64,000 nucleotides of DNA from Dama dama (lineage: Eukaryota; Chordata; Mammalia; Artiodactyla; Cervidae), in contig NC_083698.1 in the NCBI RefSeq assembly GCF_033118175.1, positions 50,199,501 to 50,263,500 on the forward strand. Direction: 5' to 3'. Below, piece after piece: positions 1-12,600 of the stretch (positions are counted from its first letter, which is position 1; every line of letters starts with the position of its first letter). Below the pieces are notes generated by a model. It did not search any database and had not been told where the DNA came from. It saw nothing but the letters and a program-made list of their open reading frames with translations. The translations under genes were made by a program, and so were the position numbers.

Positions 1-856
1 GAGGGTATACACTACAGAGATACATAGATTCTAAAAGCTTTGAGAGTTAAGGACATGTTTAATAGCATGGTATTATGGGAAAACTTGTTTTTGAATATTT
101 TGGCTTATTTTAGAGGAATGGAAAATAAGTGCTGTTTTTAAGAAAGATGGTTTTTCAGGCGAGGCATTCAGTGCAGAAGGGTTTTTATCTATCAGAGGAC
201 GCTGTGCCTCTACATGTATTATTTCTTTTCTGTTTCTGTTCCTAATTTATGAACTATTATCTCTGGTTTCGGGCAGACTGTCTTTATTTTTTATTTAATT
301 CAGAATATTCTAATTAATAAGAGGATAGATTGACCCAGTAATCCACACCCAATAAAACCAACAACAAAATTATCCAAATTAGAACAATGAAGAAGGGGTT
401 TATATAAGCGGTCCTTTTTTATTTCTTTTCTTTTTCTCTTTCCAAGCCAATTTGTCACTGAGTTTAGTCCACAGTCAAACTTGTGCATTTCAAAGAACAG
501 TTTGGACAAAGGATGGCAAAATAAATTGTCATTAAAATGTAGAAGCTGAAAAATTTCTACAATAGAAATTAGAAGTGAAGGGACAAAGCAGACTCACTCT
601 TTGAAGAATACGATATTGCATCTTTATGAGATCTATTCCCCACATATTTACTTAAGCAAGGTAGTTGATAGCTATATTTCTCTGTGTTTGTCAAATCACT
701 TTTATTCAGATTATTGACATTCTGATGTTGAATATACTATAGAAGAAAAATATTATAAGCAATTTCCAAACTGTAAAAAGTCACATTTCATTTTTTTTCT
801 TAGTAGCCCATTAGATAAAAACAATGTTTTTATTCTATTAGTTACCAGGGAATTAT
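1..856. other. AT-rich DNA, nothing recognised
   Basis: No repeat family, RNA gene or convincing coding frame was recognised. The only open frames are short and lack similarity to any protein I know. Confidence 0.5.
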
Positions 857-1070
857 GAAAGTGAAAGTGAAGTCGCTCAGTCATGTCCAACTCTTTGCGA
901 CCCCATGGACTGTAGCCTACCAGGCTCCTCTGCCCATGGGATTTTCCAAACAAGAGTACTGGAGTTGGTTGCCATTTCCTTCTCCAGGGGATCTTCCCGA
1001 CCCAAAGATGGAACCCGGGTCTCCTGCGTTGCACGCAGATGCTTTACCATCTGAGTCACCAGGGAAACTC
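857..1070 (-). mobile_element. Bov-tA-type SINE, antisense
   Basis: Read on the minus strand it starts with the tRNA-like head ('ccctggtgactcag', 'acccgggtt' B-box region), passes through the BovA body ('cactccagta', 'catgggcagagg') and ends in the 'gactgagcgactt' tail. It is essentially full length. The head resembles a Pol III promoter, but its activity cannot be judged. Short open frames here are SINE sequence, not genes. Confidence 0.93.
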
Positions 1071-3149
1071 AAAGGAACACAATTGATTTGAACTAGATTG
1101 GTTCAAACTTCAGTGCAATCTTAATAGTTAGAAGACTTTACTTTTAATATGTTTTGAGTGAGGGGGAACAGCCTAAAATTACCTCCCTTATATGCTTTTC
1201 TCATTTCTTCCTCCTTTTTCATTATTTCTCCCTCTATCTTTTAATCCTTTTTTAATCCCTTTCTGTTTCATTCTCCTCTGACATTTTAGAAAGTTATTTG
1301 CTTAACTTTTGTTCCCACTTCCATTTTAAATCCTGGATGAGTTTCATGAGGTCAATGAAAACCATTTGGAAGGCAACATAATTCGTTTTGGTGATTTTTA
1401 AAAGATGTACTTCTTAATTGATATATATATATGGGTTCCCCCCCTCTCCTTTTGAGTCTACCATGTGAATAGAACTATTCAGGTACACTCTTACAGTTTT
1501 AAACTGTACGTTGTAGTAATCCCTGATCTGAGATAAAAATGCTGAGAATATATGGATCAGTAGTGTGTTCCCTCCACTGAGACGACTGGCTTTACTGCCT
1601 AGGCAGTAAGTTGGGCCTTCTTCCTGTGTGGCCAGTCAGGGTGTGGATGCAGTTTATTAGATAAACCCGGAATAGGTTTTTGTTTTCCTTTTGGAAATTT
1701 GCATGTTTTTTTCTCTGCCCATTAAGCTTTTAACAAGGGTTTCACTTGATGGAGTGATTTATAGCTGCTTGTAAAGGTAAAATAGCACTTCACCCTGCCA
1801 GTGGAGTGACTTTTCACTGACTAAATCATGCAGAAGTTTGTGTAGGAAGAGCAACAGGCAGTTGGATTTAGCTCTGACTTGGGTGAGCTTAAAAGGAGAA
1901 TTTGCCTTTTCTTTCTTTAAAGGACTCTTTCTTAGTGGAAAAATTAGTTTTCTGAAGCAAATGATTCAAGCCATCTTATTGACAGTTCTTTCAGTCTGGC
2001 AGATAACTAAAATGGTAGGGGAAACATAATGGTGGAATGTCACTGGCTTTATTTTACTTTTAAAAGGAGCTACTTTATTTTCATAGGACTTTGACTTATT
2101 TATGTGGTTTCTTTTTCTTTTGAAGTATGAGTAGTTTTAAAAAAACTCTTTGTCAGTAGCCATCTGATACATCATTTCAATCGCTTTGTTTACAGCAGTC
2201 TTGACAAGAGTAAATAAGAATATTGAACTAGTGCAAATGCCTTGAGCAGTCAGCACAGTGAATCATGTATCAACTGTCATCATGAGCTGAAACACGTCTA
2301 CGTACTGTGTGCCTAATCAGAACAGTATGTAATCTGTGAGTACATATGAGGACCTGCCAAGTCAGAATTATTTACAAGTTGCAGTTTGTGTTCTGGAAAG
2401 TTTCATAAATGAAGAAAACAATATCTTAAAAAAAATAAGAAAAAAACATGTTAGCTTCAGATATACAACTTAATGAATAAAAATTTTTGAGCTTTTTATT
2501 CACTAGATGCTATCAAACAGCTGCAGTTTTATAGTTCAATTCCATCGAAACAATTTTCATTAAAATTTCTTTTTGTATTATCTTTTATGCTGATCCTCTA
2601 CTCCTGGTTCCTTGTGAATCTGACCATGGAAACTCTGCTTGGTTAGTTTTCTGTTTTCCAATTCTCAACTCAAAATGCCAAAGCTGGATTGGTTGACAGC
2701 TTAAGTCATGTAAAAGAGTATGTCTGTGGTTGTATTTTCCATATAAGTGAAGATAAACCTTACTTGTTGCAGGTGAAATGATGTGCAATATTATGAAGGG
2801 CATAGATAAATTCTTGAAAGAGAAGGAAAGAGACAGTAAAGTTTAAGAAGAGCTTGTAATTACCAAAATTTATTTTGAAGGACCTCAGAGTTCTCTTCTA
2901 TATCCTTCTTTCTGCCTCAAACCTGCAGTGTTTTTATGCTTGCTTTCTTTACATCATTTTTTCCTGACCTCACTTGCTTTTTTCATCCTGCTTTTAAATC
3001 ATTTTAATGACCATTAAATTGTTAAATAAAATGGGACAAAAATGTGTCCCATTTTAGAAAAATTTTACCTACTTCATGTCCCTAAATTCATATTACAAAT
3101 TATTTACCCATATATTAGTTTGTGTGAGCTCATTTTGCATATGTATGTG
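1071..3149. other. AT-rich DNA, nothing recognised
   Basis: There is a pyrimidine-rich stretch near 1195-1275 and a short AT run near 1420-1432. Otherwise I see no repeat family and no credible exon. Confidence 0.5.
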
Positions 3150-3364
3150 CGTGCGTGCTCGGTTGCTTCAGCCATGTCTGACTCTGCGCGACCCTGTGGA
3201 CACCGGGCTCCTCTGTCCATGGGGTTCTCCAGGCAAGAATACTGAGGTCGGTTGCCATGCCCTCCTCCAGGGACTCTTCCCAACCCAGGGCTCAAACCCG
3301 CATCTCCCATGTCTCCTGCATTACAGGCAGATTCTTTACCCACTGCGCCACCTGGAAAGCCCTC
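3150..3364 (-). mobile_element. Bov-tA-type SINE, antisense
   Basis: A full-length antisense SINE. It has probable 15-bp target-site duplications at 3135-3149 (ttgcatatgtatgtg) and 3365-3379 (ttgcatacatatgtg), which differ at two positions. That points to an ordinary L1-machinery insertion that has since diverged. Confidence 0.92.
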
Positions 3365-3379
3365 TTGCATACATATGTG

Positions 3380-4563
3380 TATTTTCACATACAGTATTAA
3401 AAGCTAGATCTCTATTTGAGTAGTTTAATTCTATGTTTATTAAATAATAAACAATCATGATAACTAGTATGGTATTTTGGGGGTTTGGGGGATTTTTGTT
3501 GTTTTTATAAGTAGTATGGTACTTTTAAAATACAACTTTGAAAGAAGTAGCTAATAACTGATAAAAGATAATAATTTCATAGAGTTTAAGTCACTTTTTC
3601 TTCTATTACATCTGAAGGTAGCTGGCATATTAAATATCAGAATATATTTTGATACAAAATATGTTTATTTTGAGTGTCTCTTAGAAAACATTTTAACTTA
3701 TGATAAATTTTCATTGTCTTATTTTCACCTTATTTTATCTTATCTTTCACCTCTTGTAATAAATTGTTTCACACATGAGACACAGCTAGCTAGACGAGAT
3801 AGGGATAAAGAAGGCATTTTGTGGTAAATAGGTTATCAGTAATTATATGTACATGAGGTTTTCTTTTTAGTTTAACAACAGCATGTCTAAAACTCTCTTT
3901 TTTGAAAAAGGTTTGCAATTTTATTTCTCACACTGCTTATTAGTTATCACCTAAAAATGTCAGTAAATAAGTTTATGTAACTTCTTTAAACTTTGTTTTT
4001 TGTTTAACCTTTTCTTCTTTCTGTTAACCCTTTCTTACCTTCTGATATTTCAGTTTGTTAATATCTCTTTTCTTAAATTCATGCTGCCAGATCACTGTGA
4101 GAATCATCATTAGAACTTAGCTTGAAAACATGGCATTGGTCAAACTTGATTAGAAAAGTTAGTGTGTTTTTTTGCCCAGGAAAATATAAGATTCTGAAAA
4201 TTGTATGTAACTTTGAAATAAAGCTTTTATCTGTACTTGTAGAGAAAAAAACAGAGACCAATCTCTTTCTTGTCTAGTAAGAACTTCACTTTTAGAAGTG
4301 CGGAGAACAATACTGGATAGTGATGCTCTTTGTGGAATCTTACTAAGTGATTGCTGTGTCTGTATGATATTTGAAGATACTGGTAAAACAAATAGTTCTA
4401 GGTAATTAGAAATTTCAAGATGCTAATCATTGTGCCGGGAATAATGTGGATTTGGGAAAGTTTTTGACTTGTTTTTGCTTTGTCTAAATGCTTTTGTGTA
4501 TTTTGTCATTGTTGCTGTTTTTTGTTGTCTTCAGACAGATACATCTTAAGTGACTAGTTTCAT
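3380..4563. other. AT-rich DNA, nothing recognised
   Basis: No family-level repeat or gene was recognised. Several poly-T and poly-A tracts are present. Confidence 0.5.
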
Positions 4564-4565
4564 GT

Positions 4566-4740
4566 ATGCATGCTCAGTCAGGTCCAACTCTTGAAACAGA
4601 TGGACGGTAGCCTGCCAGGCTCCTCTGTCCATGGAATTTTCAGGCAAGAATACTGGAGTGGGTTGCCATTTCCTACTCTAGGGGATCTTCCTGACCCAGA
4701 GATCAAACCTGCACCTCTTTGTCTCCTGGATTGGCAGACA
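4566..4740 (-). mobile_element. Bov-tA-type SINE, antisense, degraded
   Basis: The BovA body is clear ('gaatactggagtgggttgcc' and 'ggggatcttcctgaccc'). The end matching the element's tRNA-like head is worn away after about 4740, and the tail end has a small internal deletion near 4590. Confidence 0.88.
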
Positions 4741-4844
4741 GCCCCAGTCTTTTATAGTGAAAATTGGCAAATGTGCCCACAAATCTTCTTATTTTTTGCC
4801 ATTAAAAGTGGCAGAAGTTGAAAATTTTATAACAAATGTGATGA

Positions 4845-5065
4845 TTTAGTCACTAAGATGTGCCTGACTCTTGTGACTCCATGGACTGCAGCCCGCCAGG
4901 CTCCTCTGTCCATGGGATTTTCCCGGCAAAAATACTGGTGTGGTTGCCATTTCCCTCTCCAGGGGATCTTCCCAAACCAGGGATCGAACCTGGGTCTCCT
5001 GAATTGCAGGAGGTCTCCTGCCATTGCAGGTGGATTCTTTGCCAACTGAGCCACCAGGAAAGTCC
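4845..5065 (-). mobile_element. Bov-tA-type SINE with internal duplication, antisense
   Basis: This is a full-length antisense SINE only about 100 bp from the previous one and in the same orientation. Near 4997-5030 the segment around 'ctcctgaattgcagg' is repeated in diverged form ('ctcctgccattgcagg'), so the tRNA-like head carries a short tandem duplication. Confidence 0.92.
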
Positions 5066-5521
5066 TATAATAAATAGGGTCAATATTTAAAGGAATAAAT
5101 GGAGAGTTATAGATACAAAGTTTTATATTAATAACTCATGTGCTCACTCAATAGAAAGTTACTCCATCAGTCCTTGTTTTCAAGTATTCTTAATAATCCA
5201 CAGCTTTGTTTAAAATAGGTTCTGATACTAGAAAACATAGAAGAAATTTTATTTTTTATTGAAAATAAATATCCATTTTTCAAAAAATATATGAGAATAC
5301 TTATGAAGTCAGAAATTGTATTACTTATTTAAAGATATAAAGAACTTAAAAGCATAAATTTGCTAATAAATTATTAAATACATACTCTCCATTGAAATAA
5401 ATAAGAATAAATTAAACACGAGTATTGTAAGATTAGTTATCGCATTTGGAGATGAGCATGTTTCTTGCAGAGGTCTGTTCCAGAAACATTTTTTTAGTGC
5501 CCACTAAGATTGTGAATCAGA
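5066..5521. other. AT-rich DNA, nothing recognised
   Basis: Very AT-rich, with no recognised element. Confidence 0.5.
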
Positions 5522-5535
5522 CCTAATTAGTGCTT

Positions 5536-5595
5536 TTTCTTTTTTTCTTCTTTTTTCAAACTTTAAACTTGCTTTATACTGGGGTATAGCTGATT
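5536..5595 (-). mobile_element. Extremely 5'-truncated ruminant L1 (60 bp)
   Basis: A T-rich tract (antisense poly-A) leads into 'atactggggtatagctgat', which matches the end of the artiodactyl L1 3' UTR. The piece is bracketed by perfect 14-bp direct repeats 'cctaattagtgctt' at 5522-5535 and 5596-5609. The flanking repeats identify a genuine retrotransposition event in which only about 35 bp plus the tail was copied. Confidence 0.8.
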
Positions 5596-5847
5596 CCTAA
5601 TTAGTGCTTAATCGTGTTAAAATTCTGAGGCTTTTCAAGTACTTAATCACACTCAGTACTAAGATAGTTAAAGAATTATTTTGAATGTTATTTAAGAAGA
5701 ATATTCCTTATGCAGAAAAAAAAGCAGTTACTATACTAGGATAAACACTGTGCTGTCTGTGTTTTAATGTGCCTTTAAGTGTGAAAGTGTGACAACATTC
5801 CGATGCCCTGTGTGGGGTGTGCAGAGAGCCATGCCGCGGGCCCCCTG

Positions 5848-6020
5848 ACCTGATGCTGCCAAAGACGGAGGACTGGAGGAGAAGGGGTAGGATGGCATCA
5901 CTGACTCAATGGACATGAGTTTGAGCAAACTCTGGGAGACAGTGAAGGACAGGGAAGCCTGATGTGCTGCCGTCCATGGGGTCACAAACAGCCGGACACA
6001 ACTGAGTTACTGAACAACGA
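5848..6020 (+). mobile_element. BovB/ART2A 3' tail
   Basis: The sequence follows the BovB 3' end from 'ctgatgctg' through 'gactcaatggacatgagttt' and 'ggtcacaaacagccggaca' to 'gagttactgaacaac'. It has the non-poly-A tail typical of RTE elements and contains no intact coding. Confidence 0.88.
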
Positions 6021-6384
6021 CTACAGCACTGCTCATTGGTAGCAACATAATCACTAATAATTCTAATGGCTGACAAAATAAATACAGAAAGCAAGTCAGC
6101 AGGTAAAATTATCTTCAAGAGTACATCTTGCATGAATTTTCACTTTTGAGCCCGATATTTTGGTGTTGCATAAGCACAGCCTACATGTACTTTATGAGCT
6201 ATGAGCTTAACTTAGTTTATCATATATGCAAGATTTAGCCCAGATGCTTTTTATCTGCAATAAAACACAATTTCACTTGAAATATAATTCAGGTTTTTTT
6301 TTTTTTTTTAAGATTTTTCAAATAAACAATGATTTTCAAAATAATCCTGATCATGTGTATGTATAAAGAGTTCCATTTTAGATA
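6021..6384. other. No gene; poly-T tract
   Basis: Contains a long T run at about 6294-6311. Nothing else was recognised. Confidence 0.5.
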
Positions 6385-6525
6385 TATAGAAATGAGGACT
6401 CAGAGAGATGAGATGGCTTTTCCAAGGCCAGATTACTATAAAAGAAATAGAACTAGGTTTCGACACTGAGATATCGTGAACCTGTGATCTTTTCTGTTAC
6501 AAATATTGCCTCTTACATCAGAAGG
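6385..6525 (-). mobile_element. MIR SINE remnant, antisense
   Basis: The order 'atgaggactcagagagatgagatggctttt ccaaggccag' (written here with a break) through 'ggtttcgac' follows the reverse complement of the MIR core ('...tgaccttgggcaagt...'). It is diverged, as expected for an old mammalian SINE. Confidence 0.6.
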
Positions 6526-9009
6526 TATATTTGAATTGCCTACCATAGACTTCATTTAGATATACATATACTTAAAATTAAGTCATTAAAAATAATTGAA
6601 CTCTGTACTTTTAGGGAAAGAGGGAATATGAAATGTATTGGCTCTTAGCAGGTGGTAGTCCCAACTAAAAGAGCCAGGGGGCACTCTATCAGAAACTCCA
6701 AAAAGTATTTGTAAAATTGTCACAAGAGAAATCATCACTGGATTCAGATACTAATCTTCACTTCTAGTCCAAAATTCATTCATTAAAAAACAAAATTTAT
6801 ATTTCTCATAGTAAAGACAAATATAAAAGGCATCTGTTTAAAATGCTACCGGAGAGGCTGTGTTGCTCTGAAGAAATACACATTTTATTTCTTCAGAGGG
6901 ATGTTCAAAGTTTTTAAAACACATTAGTTAATAATGCAACCACGTAGACAGTTGCCTCAATGCCTATTTAGGAATATTTATTAAAACGCTTGGAATTTCT
7001 AAATTGACTTGATGAAAATCCCAAAGTATTCCTCAGAACTTTAAAAGAATGCTAAAAACTAAGGAATGATAAAACTTAGGACTACAGAAACATACCTAAT
7101 GATGATTGGTCTTCAACATTGTTTTTAGAGATCCCTAGTTTCTATATTACTATTTGCCTTGTCTAAAAAGATATGGTGAGGTTTGGTTTCCATGGTGACA
7201 CAACTCTTTTCATACATATTTATCCTTGAAATGCCAGAAATCCACCCCCTTCTATCAAAGAATGCTACTTTGGCGCTTGATAATTGAAGTTAAAGCTGAC
7301 TTATTTTTTATGTCAGAGTGTTTTAAACAGATCCCTCTATCACTGAACACTGAGGAGCATTACAGGCATTTTCTCACAAGCAGTTTATTTCATACATGAC
7401 TTCTGAAAAATACTTCTGGTTTTTAAAAACTGGCGAAGACTTTGCTTCCTTTTTTCCTTCAGTCAGCACCACAGGGATTCCCAGCTAAGCTTTCAAAATG
7501 TTGCAGAACATACGTTGCATAAAGCATACAACCTTCAATTTTATTAATACAGTTTTCAAAAGGAGAACATGCACATCTTGCCTTTGTCAATGATCAGAGA
7601 GCAATGAAGTCATTACTTAGTATGAAATTAACATTTTGGAAAGCAAAATGCTTAACTTTTACTCCACTTACTGTCTTTTTAAAGTTGTCTAATTTACTTG
7701 AGGTCTGATGAGAGATTTCAGTTTTCCTTATACCAAGGTTCTTTTAAAAATAAACCCCATAATTGGGTATATACTTATATCATCTTAACAGTTTCCCCCA
7801 TTGTTTCTGTACCATATGTGACTTCTCATTGACAGTGTTCTCATTTTGAGGTCTACGTTTCAATGTCAGTTTATTAGTTTGCATGTTAAAACCACTCAAA
7901 AAAGATAAAAAATATAATTAAAGCAGTAAATTGTTATTAACCTGTCTTTGTTGAAACACAATTATAGTAATATATTTAAGAAATGAATGAAAATATGGTG
8001 AGTTTTAAAAAAAACGCTCATCCACTAATAAGACCTGTTTAAAAACCCTTTAGAATATATGAAAGCAATGCAAAGGTAAAAGTCTAAGGTGTCACTTAAA
8101 AAATTAAATTAGATCTAGACAATTAAAATACTTCTATCCCCTATTAGGGTACAGTGTTCAGTTGCACTTATTTATTCCTAGGAGAAGTGAGGGAACCTGA
8201 GTGTGTTATAACTAAATGGTTTTTGTCACTTTCCTGAGCATCATTTTAGGCATTTACCTCTGAGAATGCCAGCTTAGCTCTATGATTTTTGTTTTTTTGT
8301 CTTAATTTTTTATGATTTGATTTTTGTTTTCCAGAAATAAATCTTTATAACTAAAAATTCAAGAATAAGAAGGAAAATTTTTCAAAATTTTGTTCATGTG
8401 TAAGGGGACTTATTCCAATTTAGTTTGTTCTCCCATTTTCACATTTTTTCTTAACAAGATGAAGCAATTTTCTTTGAGGAAAGTAAATTCTTTGGGATGA
8501 TTACAAATGATGGAATTTTTGTGGTGCTCTGTGTACAATCTACTATGTCCAGAGACATTGCAGCTTTCACCAATATTCCTAAAGTGAGTAGAACGGGCTA
8601 TTCAGAGAAAACTTGAGACACTAAAAAAGAATCTACCACTTTAGAATCTGGATTTCAAAGCTCACACATTTATTATAAAATAACATATTCTTTTATAGAA
8701 ATGAGAAAACATTAAAATATGAAGAAATGTGAATAAGACTTTGAGTTGATATAAATCATAAGTAACAGTGTTTGACATTGTGCTATATTTTAGTTGAGAT
8801 TATCTTATTCACAAGTACAAACTAGGATGTCTTCCAAATACTGTGGTAATTTCTCACTTATTAATAAACTATATTTATACACACACACACACAAAATCAC
8901 CAGTAAAGGTAAATAGATAATTAAAAATGATAGTATAAATGTTTATTCTTCTTTTAACTGACTTGAAAATTATGCAAAAATAATATATATAATTTTATCA
9001 ATGAGTGTA
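6526..9009. other. AT-rich DNA with a short CA repeat
   Basis: There is an (AC)n microsatellite at about 8878-8894. No other element or exon was recognised across about 2.5 kb, and stop codons are frequent in every frame. Confidence 0.5.
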
Positions 9010-10695
9010 AAATACATGGAAGTGCAATGCATTTGACAATAATAGTACAAAAAAGCTTGGTGGGAACAAAGCTATATTGAAATAAGAAAGTGATACCAAT
9101 TGTAACTAAATCCAGAGAAACAAATGAAGAGAACCAGAAAGCTAATATATAAAATTCTGCACGTAAATGCTTGCTTTTCTTTCCTCTCTCAATTTTTAAT
9201 AGACAAAAATTTATATAGAGTAATAAATACCATGTTTGTTGTGTTTACGACATACGTAAAGATAAAATGTATGTCAGGAATAACAGAAAAAGGGGAAGAG
9301 GGAATAGAGTTATAGAGGAGTAATGTTTCTATATCTACCGGGATTAATTTGGTATGAATATAAAGAGATGCTATTAAGTGTATGTTAAAATGCTACAGGA
9401 GCTACTAAAAAATAAATGAAAACATACAGTTAAAAATTACTAGAGGACCATATGTAAAGTAGATAGCCAACAGGAGTTTGCTGTATGGCTTGGGAAACTC
9501 AAACAGAGGCTGTGCATCATCCTAGAGGGGTGGAGTGGGGAGGGAGGTTCAAAAGGGAGGAGATACATGTATAACCATGGCTGATTCATGTTGCGGTTCG
9601 ACAGAAAACAACAAAATTCTGCAAAGCAATTATCCTTCAATAAAAAATAAATTAAAAAAAAACTAGAGGAATTAAAATATTACACAAGAAAATATTCAAT
9701 TAATGCAAGAGAAGATTGAAAAGGATAAAAAGAGGGACAAAATGCATGAAGCATAAAAGAAACAAATAGTAAAATGCCAGAAATAAATCCAACTATGTCA
9801 ATAATAACATTAAGTGAATTAAACAATCCAGTCAAGAGGCAGAGATTGTTATACTGAATTAAAGAAAAAAAGAAGATTCAGCTACATGCTGTCTATAGGA
9901 GACATACTTTAGATTCAACCATACAAGCAAGTAGAGTAAGTATAAAAGTATGGAAATATATATATATGTCATGCAAGCAACAGCCATAAAAGAGCTGGAG
10001 TGGCTACACCATCAGACTAAATTGACTTTAAAACAACAAAAAAAATATTACTAGAGATAAAGAAAGGCATTTTATAATGAAAAAGTCTCAATCTATCAGT
10101 AAGCTCTAACAATTATACACGTATATACACCTTAAAAAACAGTTCTAAAATTCATGAAGCATAAAGAAACAGATTTGAGAGGAAAAACAAGCAATTCCAT
10201 AACAGTTGTTGGAGAATTCAATATCCCACTTTTAATTACAGATTAGAGCAAAATAAGTAGATCATCGAGAATACAGAGGATATGAAGAACATTATCAACC
10301 AAAGGGACCTAACAGACTTCTATTGGACATTCTACTCAAGCACAGTAAAATATACATACACTCTTTAAGCAAACACATGACATTCTCCAGAATGGACTAT
10401 ATTCTAGGTCATACACAAGTCTTAATACATCTAAAAGGATTAAAATAATAAAAATCATGTTCTCAGAATGGAATTAAATTAGAAATCAATAACACACGGA
10501 AAATTTGGAATTTTACAAATATGTGGAAATTAATCAACATATTCCTAAGTTATTGGCTGATCAAAGAACAAATTAAAAGGAAAATTAGAAAACACTTTGA
10601 GATTAATGACACTAAAACACATACAAGAACTTATGGGCTACAGCTAAAGTTATGATTAGAAGGAAATTTAAAGCTGGAAAAACCTATATTTATAA
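9010..10695 (+). mobile_element. Old L1M LINE, sense, interrupted
   Basis: From 'gacaataatagtac' onward the order matches the region upstream of and into ORF2 of old mammalian L1 (L1MA/L1MB-like). Landmarks are 'aaacaatccagtcaa', 'cagagattgt', 'ctatatgctgtctatagg'-like sequence near 9885, 'agctggagtggctaca' near 9995 and 'ttggagaattcaatatccca' near 10210. These fall in the endonuclease part of ORF2. All frames are broken. A younger L1 tail sits inside it at 9448-9661. Confidence 0.85.
9448..9661 (+). mobile_element. Ruminant L1 3' end nested in the L1M
   Basis: The sequence is the ruminant L1 3' UTR: 'gtatggcttgggaaactcaa', 'catggctgattcatgtt', then a tail of mixed A and AATAAA-like units. 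Direct repeats 'actagagga' lie at 9439-9447 and 9662-9670. The older L1M sequence continues on both sides, which fixes the order of events. Confidence 0.88.
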
Positions 10696-10704
10696 TTTAT
10701 TGTG

Positions 10705-11110
10705 AGTTTGTGTATTACTTTTAGAGCCAACTTGTAGATGACAGTTCTACTGTTGCATTTGTAAATTTGTAATTTTTGCTCTTGTACTTTTTTTAACTCA
10801 ATTTTTTTTCTAACTTTGGTTTTATTTTATCTAATCCCTTGGAAAATGTTCAGTTTACTTATTTTATTTTCTTAGTATTTAATTGAAGCTTTGAAATTGA
10901 TTGGTTAATCTCTCTATATATTTTTGGCCATATATGTTTTAGTTTTGCAATGCTTTTGCTTCTCTTTTTGAATATTACATAATAGAATTTTCATTTTCTC
11001 TCTTTGCACAAGGAGTTATTTAAAAGTTCCCCTCCCCCCTTTCATGTCAGTACTTAGTTTTTATTTATGGCAATGTGGTCTAATAAAGGGTGATTTGGGA
11101 ACATAAAATT
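10705..11110 (-). mobile_element. Probable antisense old L1 fragment
   Basis: Stretches such as 'gagttatttaaaag' and 'aatgtggtctaataaagggtg' resemble the antisense of L1 ORF2 just past the endonuclease region. Similarity is patchy, so the call is tentative. It would form a head-to-head arrangement with the L1M on its left. Confidence 0.42.
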
Positions 11111-12109
11111 GAACCAAACTTTATATATAAATATATTTTCCACTTAACTCTATGGACACATAAACATCAAATTAAACCATGATTTTACATTATTTTCTTT
11201 ACTTTTAAGTAAAGTTTTGTACAACTTTAATTTCTATTTTGTAATCTTGGTTTTTATGCTCACTACTCCGTCCTTTTATTTTATACCTATCATAGTCTTC
11301 ATTTTTTAACTTACTTTAGATCCTCTTGGTTGAGTGCCATAAGTTATTAAATAATTGCTTTCAGGATACAGAAGAGGTCTTTGGGTGGCATACTTCTGAG
11401 TTTTTACATATCACAAGCTCCTTTTATTAACTTTACACAATTTTATTAGGTTTATAGTTCTGAGTTCATAAAAATGTTTCCATCAAATCCTTGTACACAT
11501 TATTTTTTCATGTGTTGTTACTGAATATTATAGAGAAAAATAATTTTGTCTTCTTATATGCACCAGGATTTATTTCTTTTGGGGTATTTGGAAGATGGTT
11601 TTTGTTTGAGTTGGAGGGTCGCAGGATATTTAATCATCTTTAAATTCAAATATGTCATCAGGAAATTTTATCTGAGACTCTGGAGGAGAGCTTGTGTTCT
11701 ATATACTCAGGTCTTCAGTTTTCTGAATTACATTTTCCTTTTTTGTTTGCGTCCTCTTATCCCATTGGTAGTTATTACTGGATCTCTTTAGTTATGATTT
11801 GTCTTTATATAATGCTTAATATCCATATATTTAATATCTCCTGACATCCCTGCCTACTGCATTGTTTTATTGTCTTCATATCTTGTTTTTTCTCTATTTT
11901 CAGGAGGATTTCTTAAGTTTGTCTGCCACATCTATTCACTTCTCTGCAATGGCTGTTCTGATCTTTATTGCATTTAATATGAACTGAAACCTCTAAAATT
12001 TCATGTTTAGCCTGGTGATCCTAATGTTCTCTCCAGGTCTTTTTTCAGCTTGTTTTTATGTCTCCTGGTTTCTCATCTCAGCCTCTGTGGTCAAACATTT
12101 TGCCAGTTT
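11111..12109. other. AT-rich DNA, nothing firmly recognised
   Basis: T-rich on the plus strand. It may contain further antisense LINE relics, but none could be assigned. Confidence 0.4.
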
Positions 12110-12600
12110 AGGCTTCTGTCACAGAAAACAGAATTCATTTTACTTAGCTTTAGTCAAAATGGATGTATTATAGGGTGTCTGTCTTACAGACTTGCCTGAA
12201 TATCTGAAGAAGTAAACTGCAGGTTGAGATTTCAGGAGTGACTCTGTAACCACATCGCAAAACTTGGTCACCACAGGAGACGACACTTCCTGTTTGATCT
12301 TCCGATGTGGAACATGGCTGCTGCCGCTCCAGAACTGTGCTGCCACTAAAACAAACCAGAAACCGCTGTGATCAGTCTTTAAAGCACTGCTATAAGGAAA
12401 CTGTCTTACTACCAGCTCCAAACCAATGCTTTCCATGTTGCAATCTGTACAACAAAACAGACGCCATACATCCGGCCTTGACATCCATAAATCTAGGGCC
12501 AAGGCACTGGGACCTCTGCCGATGGCACAGCGGAAAATAAAGCACGTGCTCTGACCATACTTGCCTGTGGAAACAGAAAAATAAAACACTTCTACCTTCC
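12110..12600. repeat. Unassigned ancient repeat, copy A
   Basis: The head ('tgtcacagaaaaca...ttagctttagtcaaaatgg', then 'atgtatta') lines up with three other places in this window (20870, 22100, 45835). The later part, about 12240-12550, has more CpG than its surroundings. On the minus strand it holds an open frame of 149 codons (12140-12589) with no similarity to a protein I know; I do not call it a gene. Confidence 0.4.

Noticed and set aside
12140..12589. 149-codon open frame as a gene
   Set aside because: No recognised domain, lies in a repeat-like segment, and no splice or promoter context was seen. Kept only as an unexplained block.
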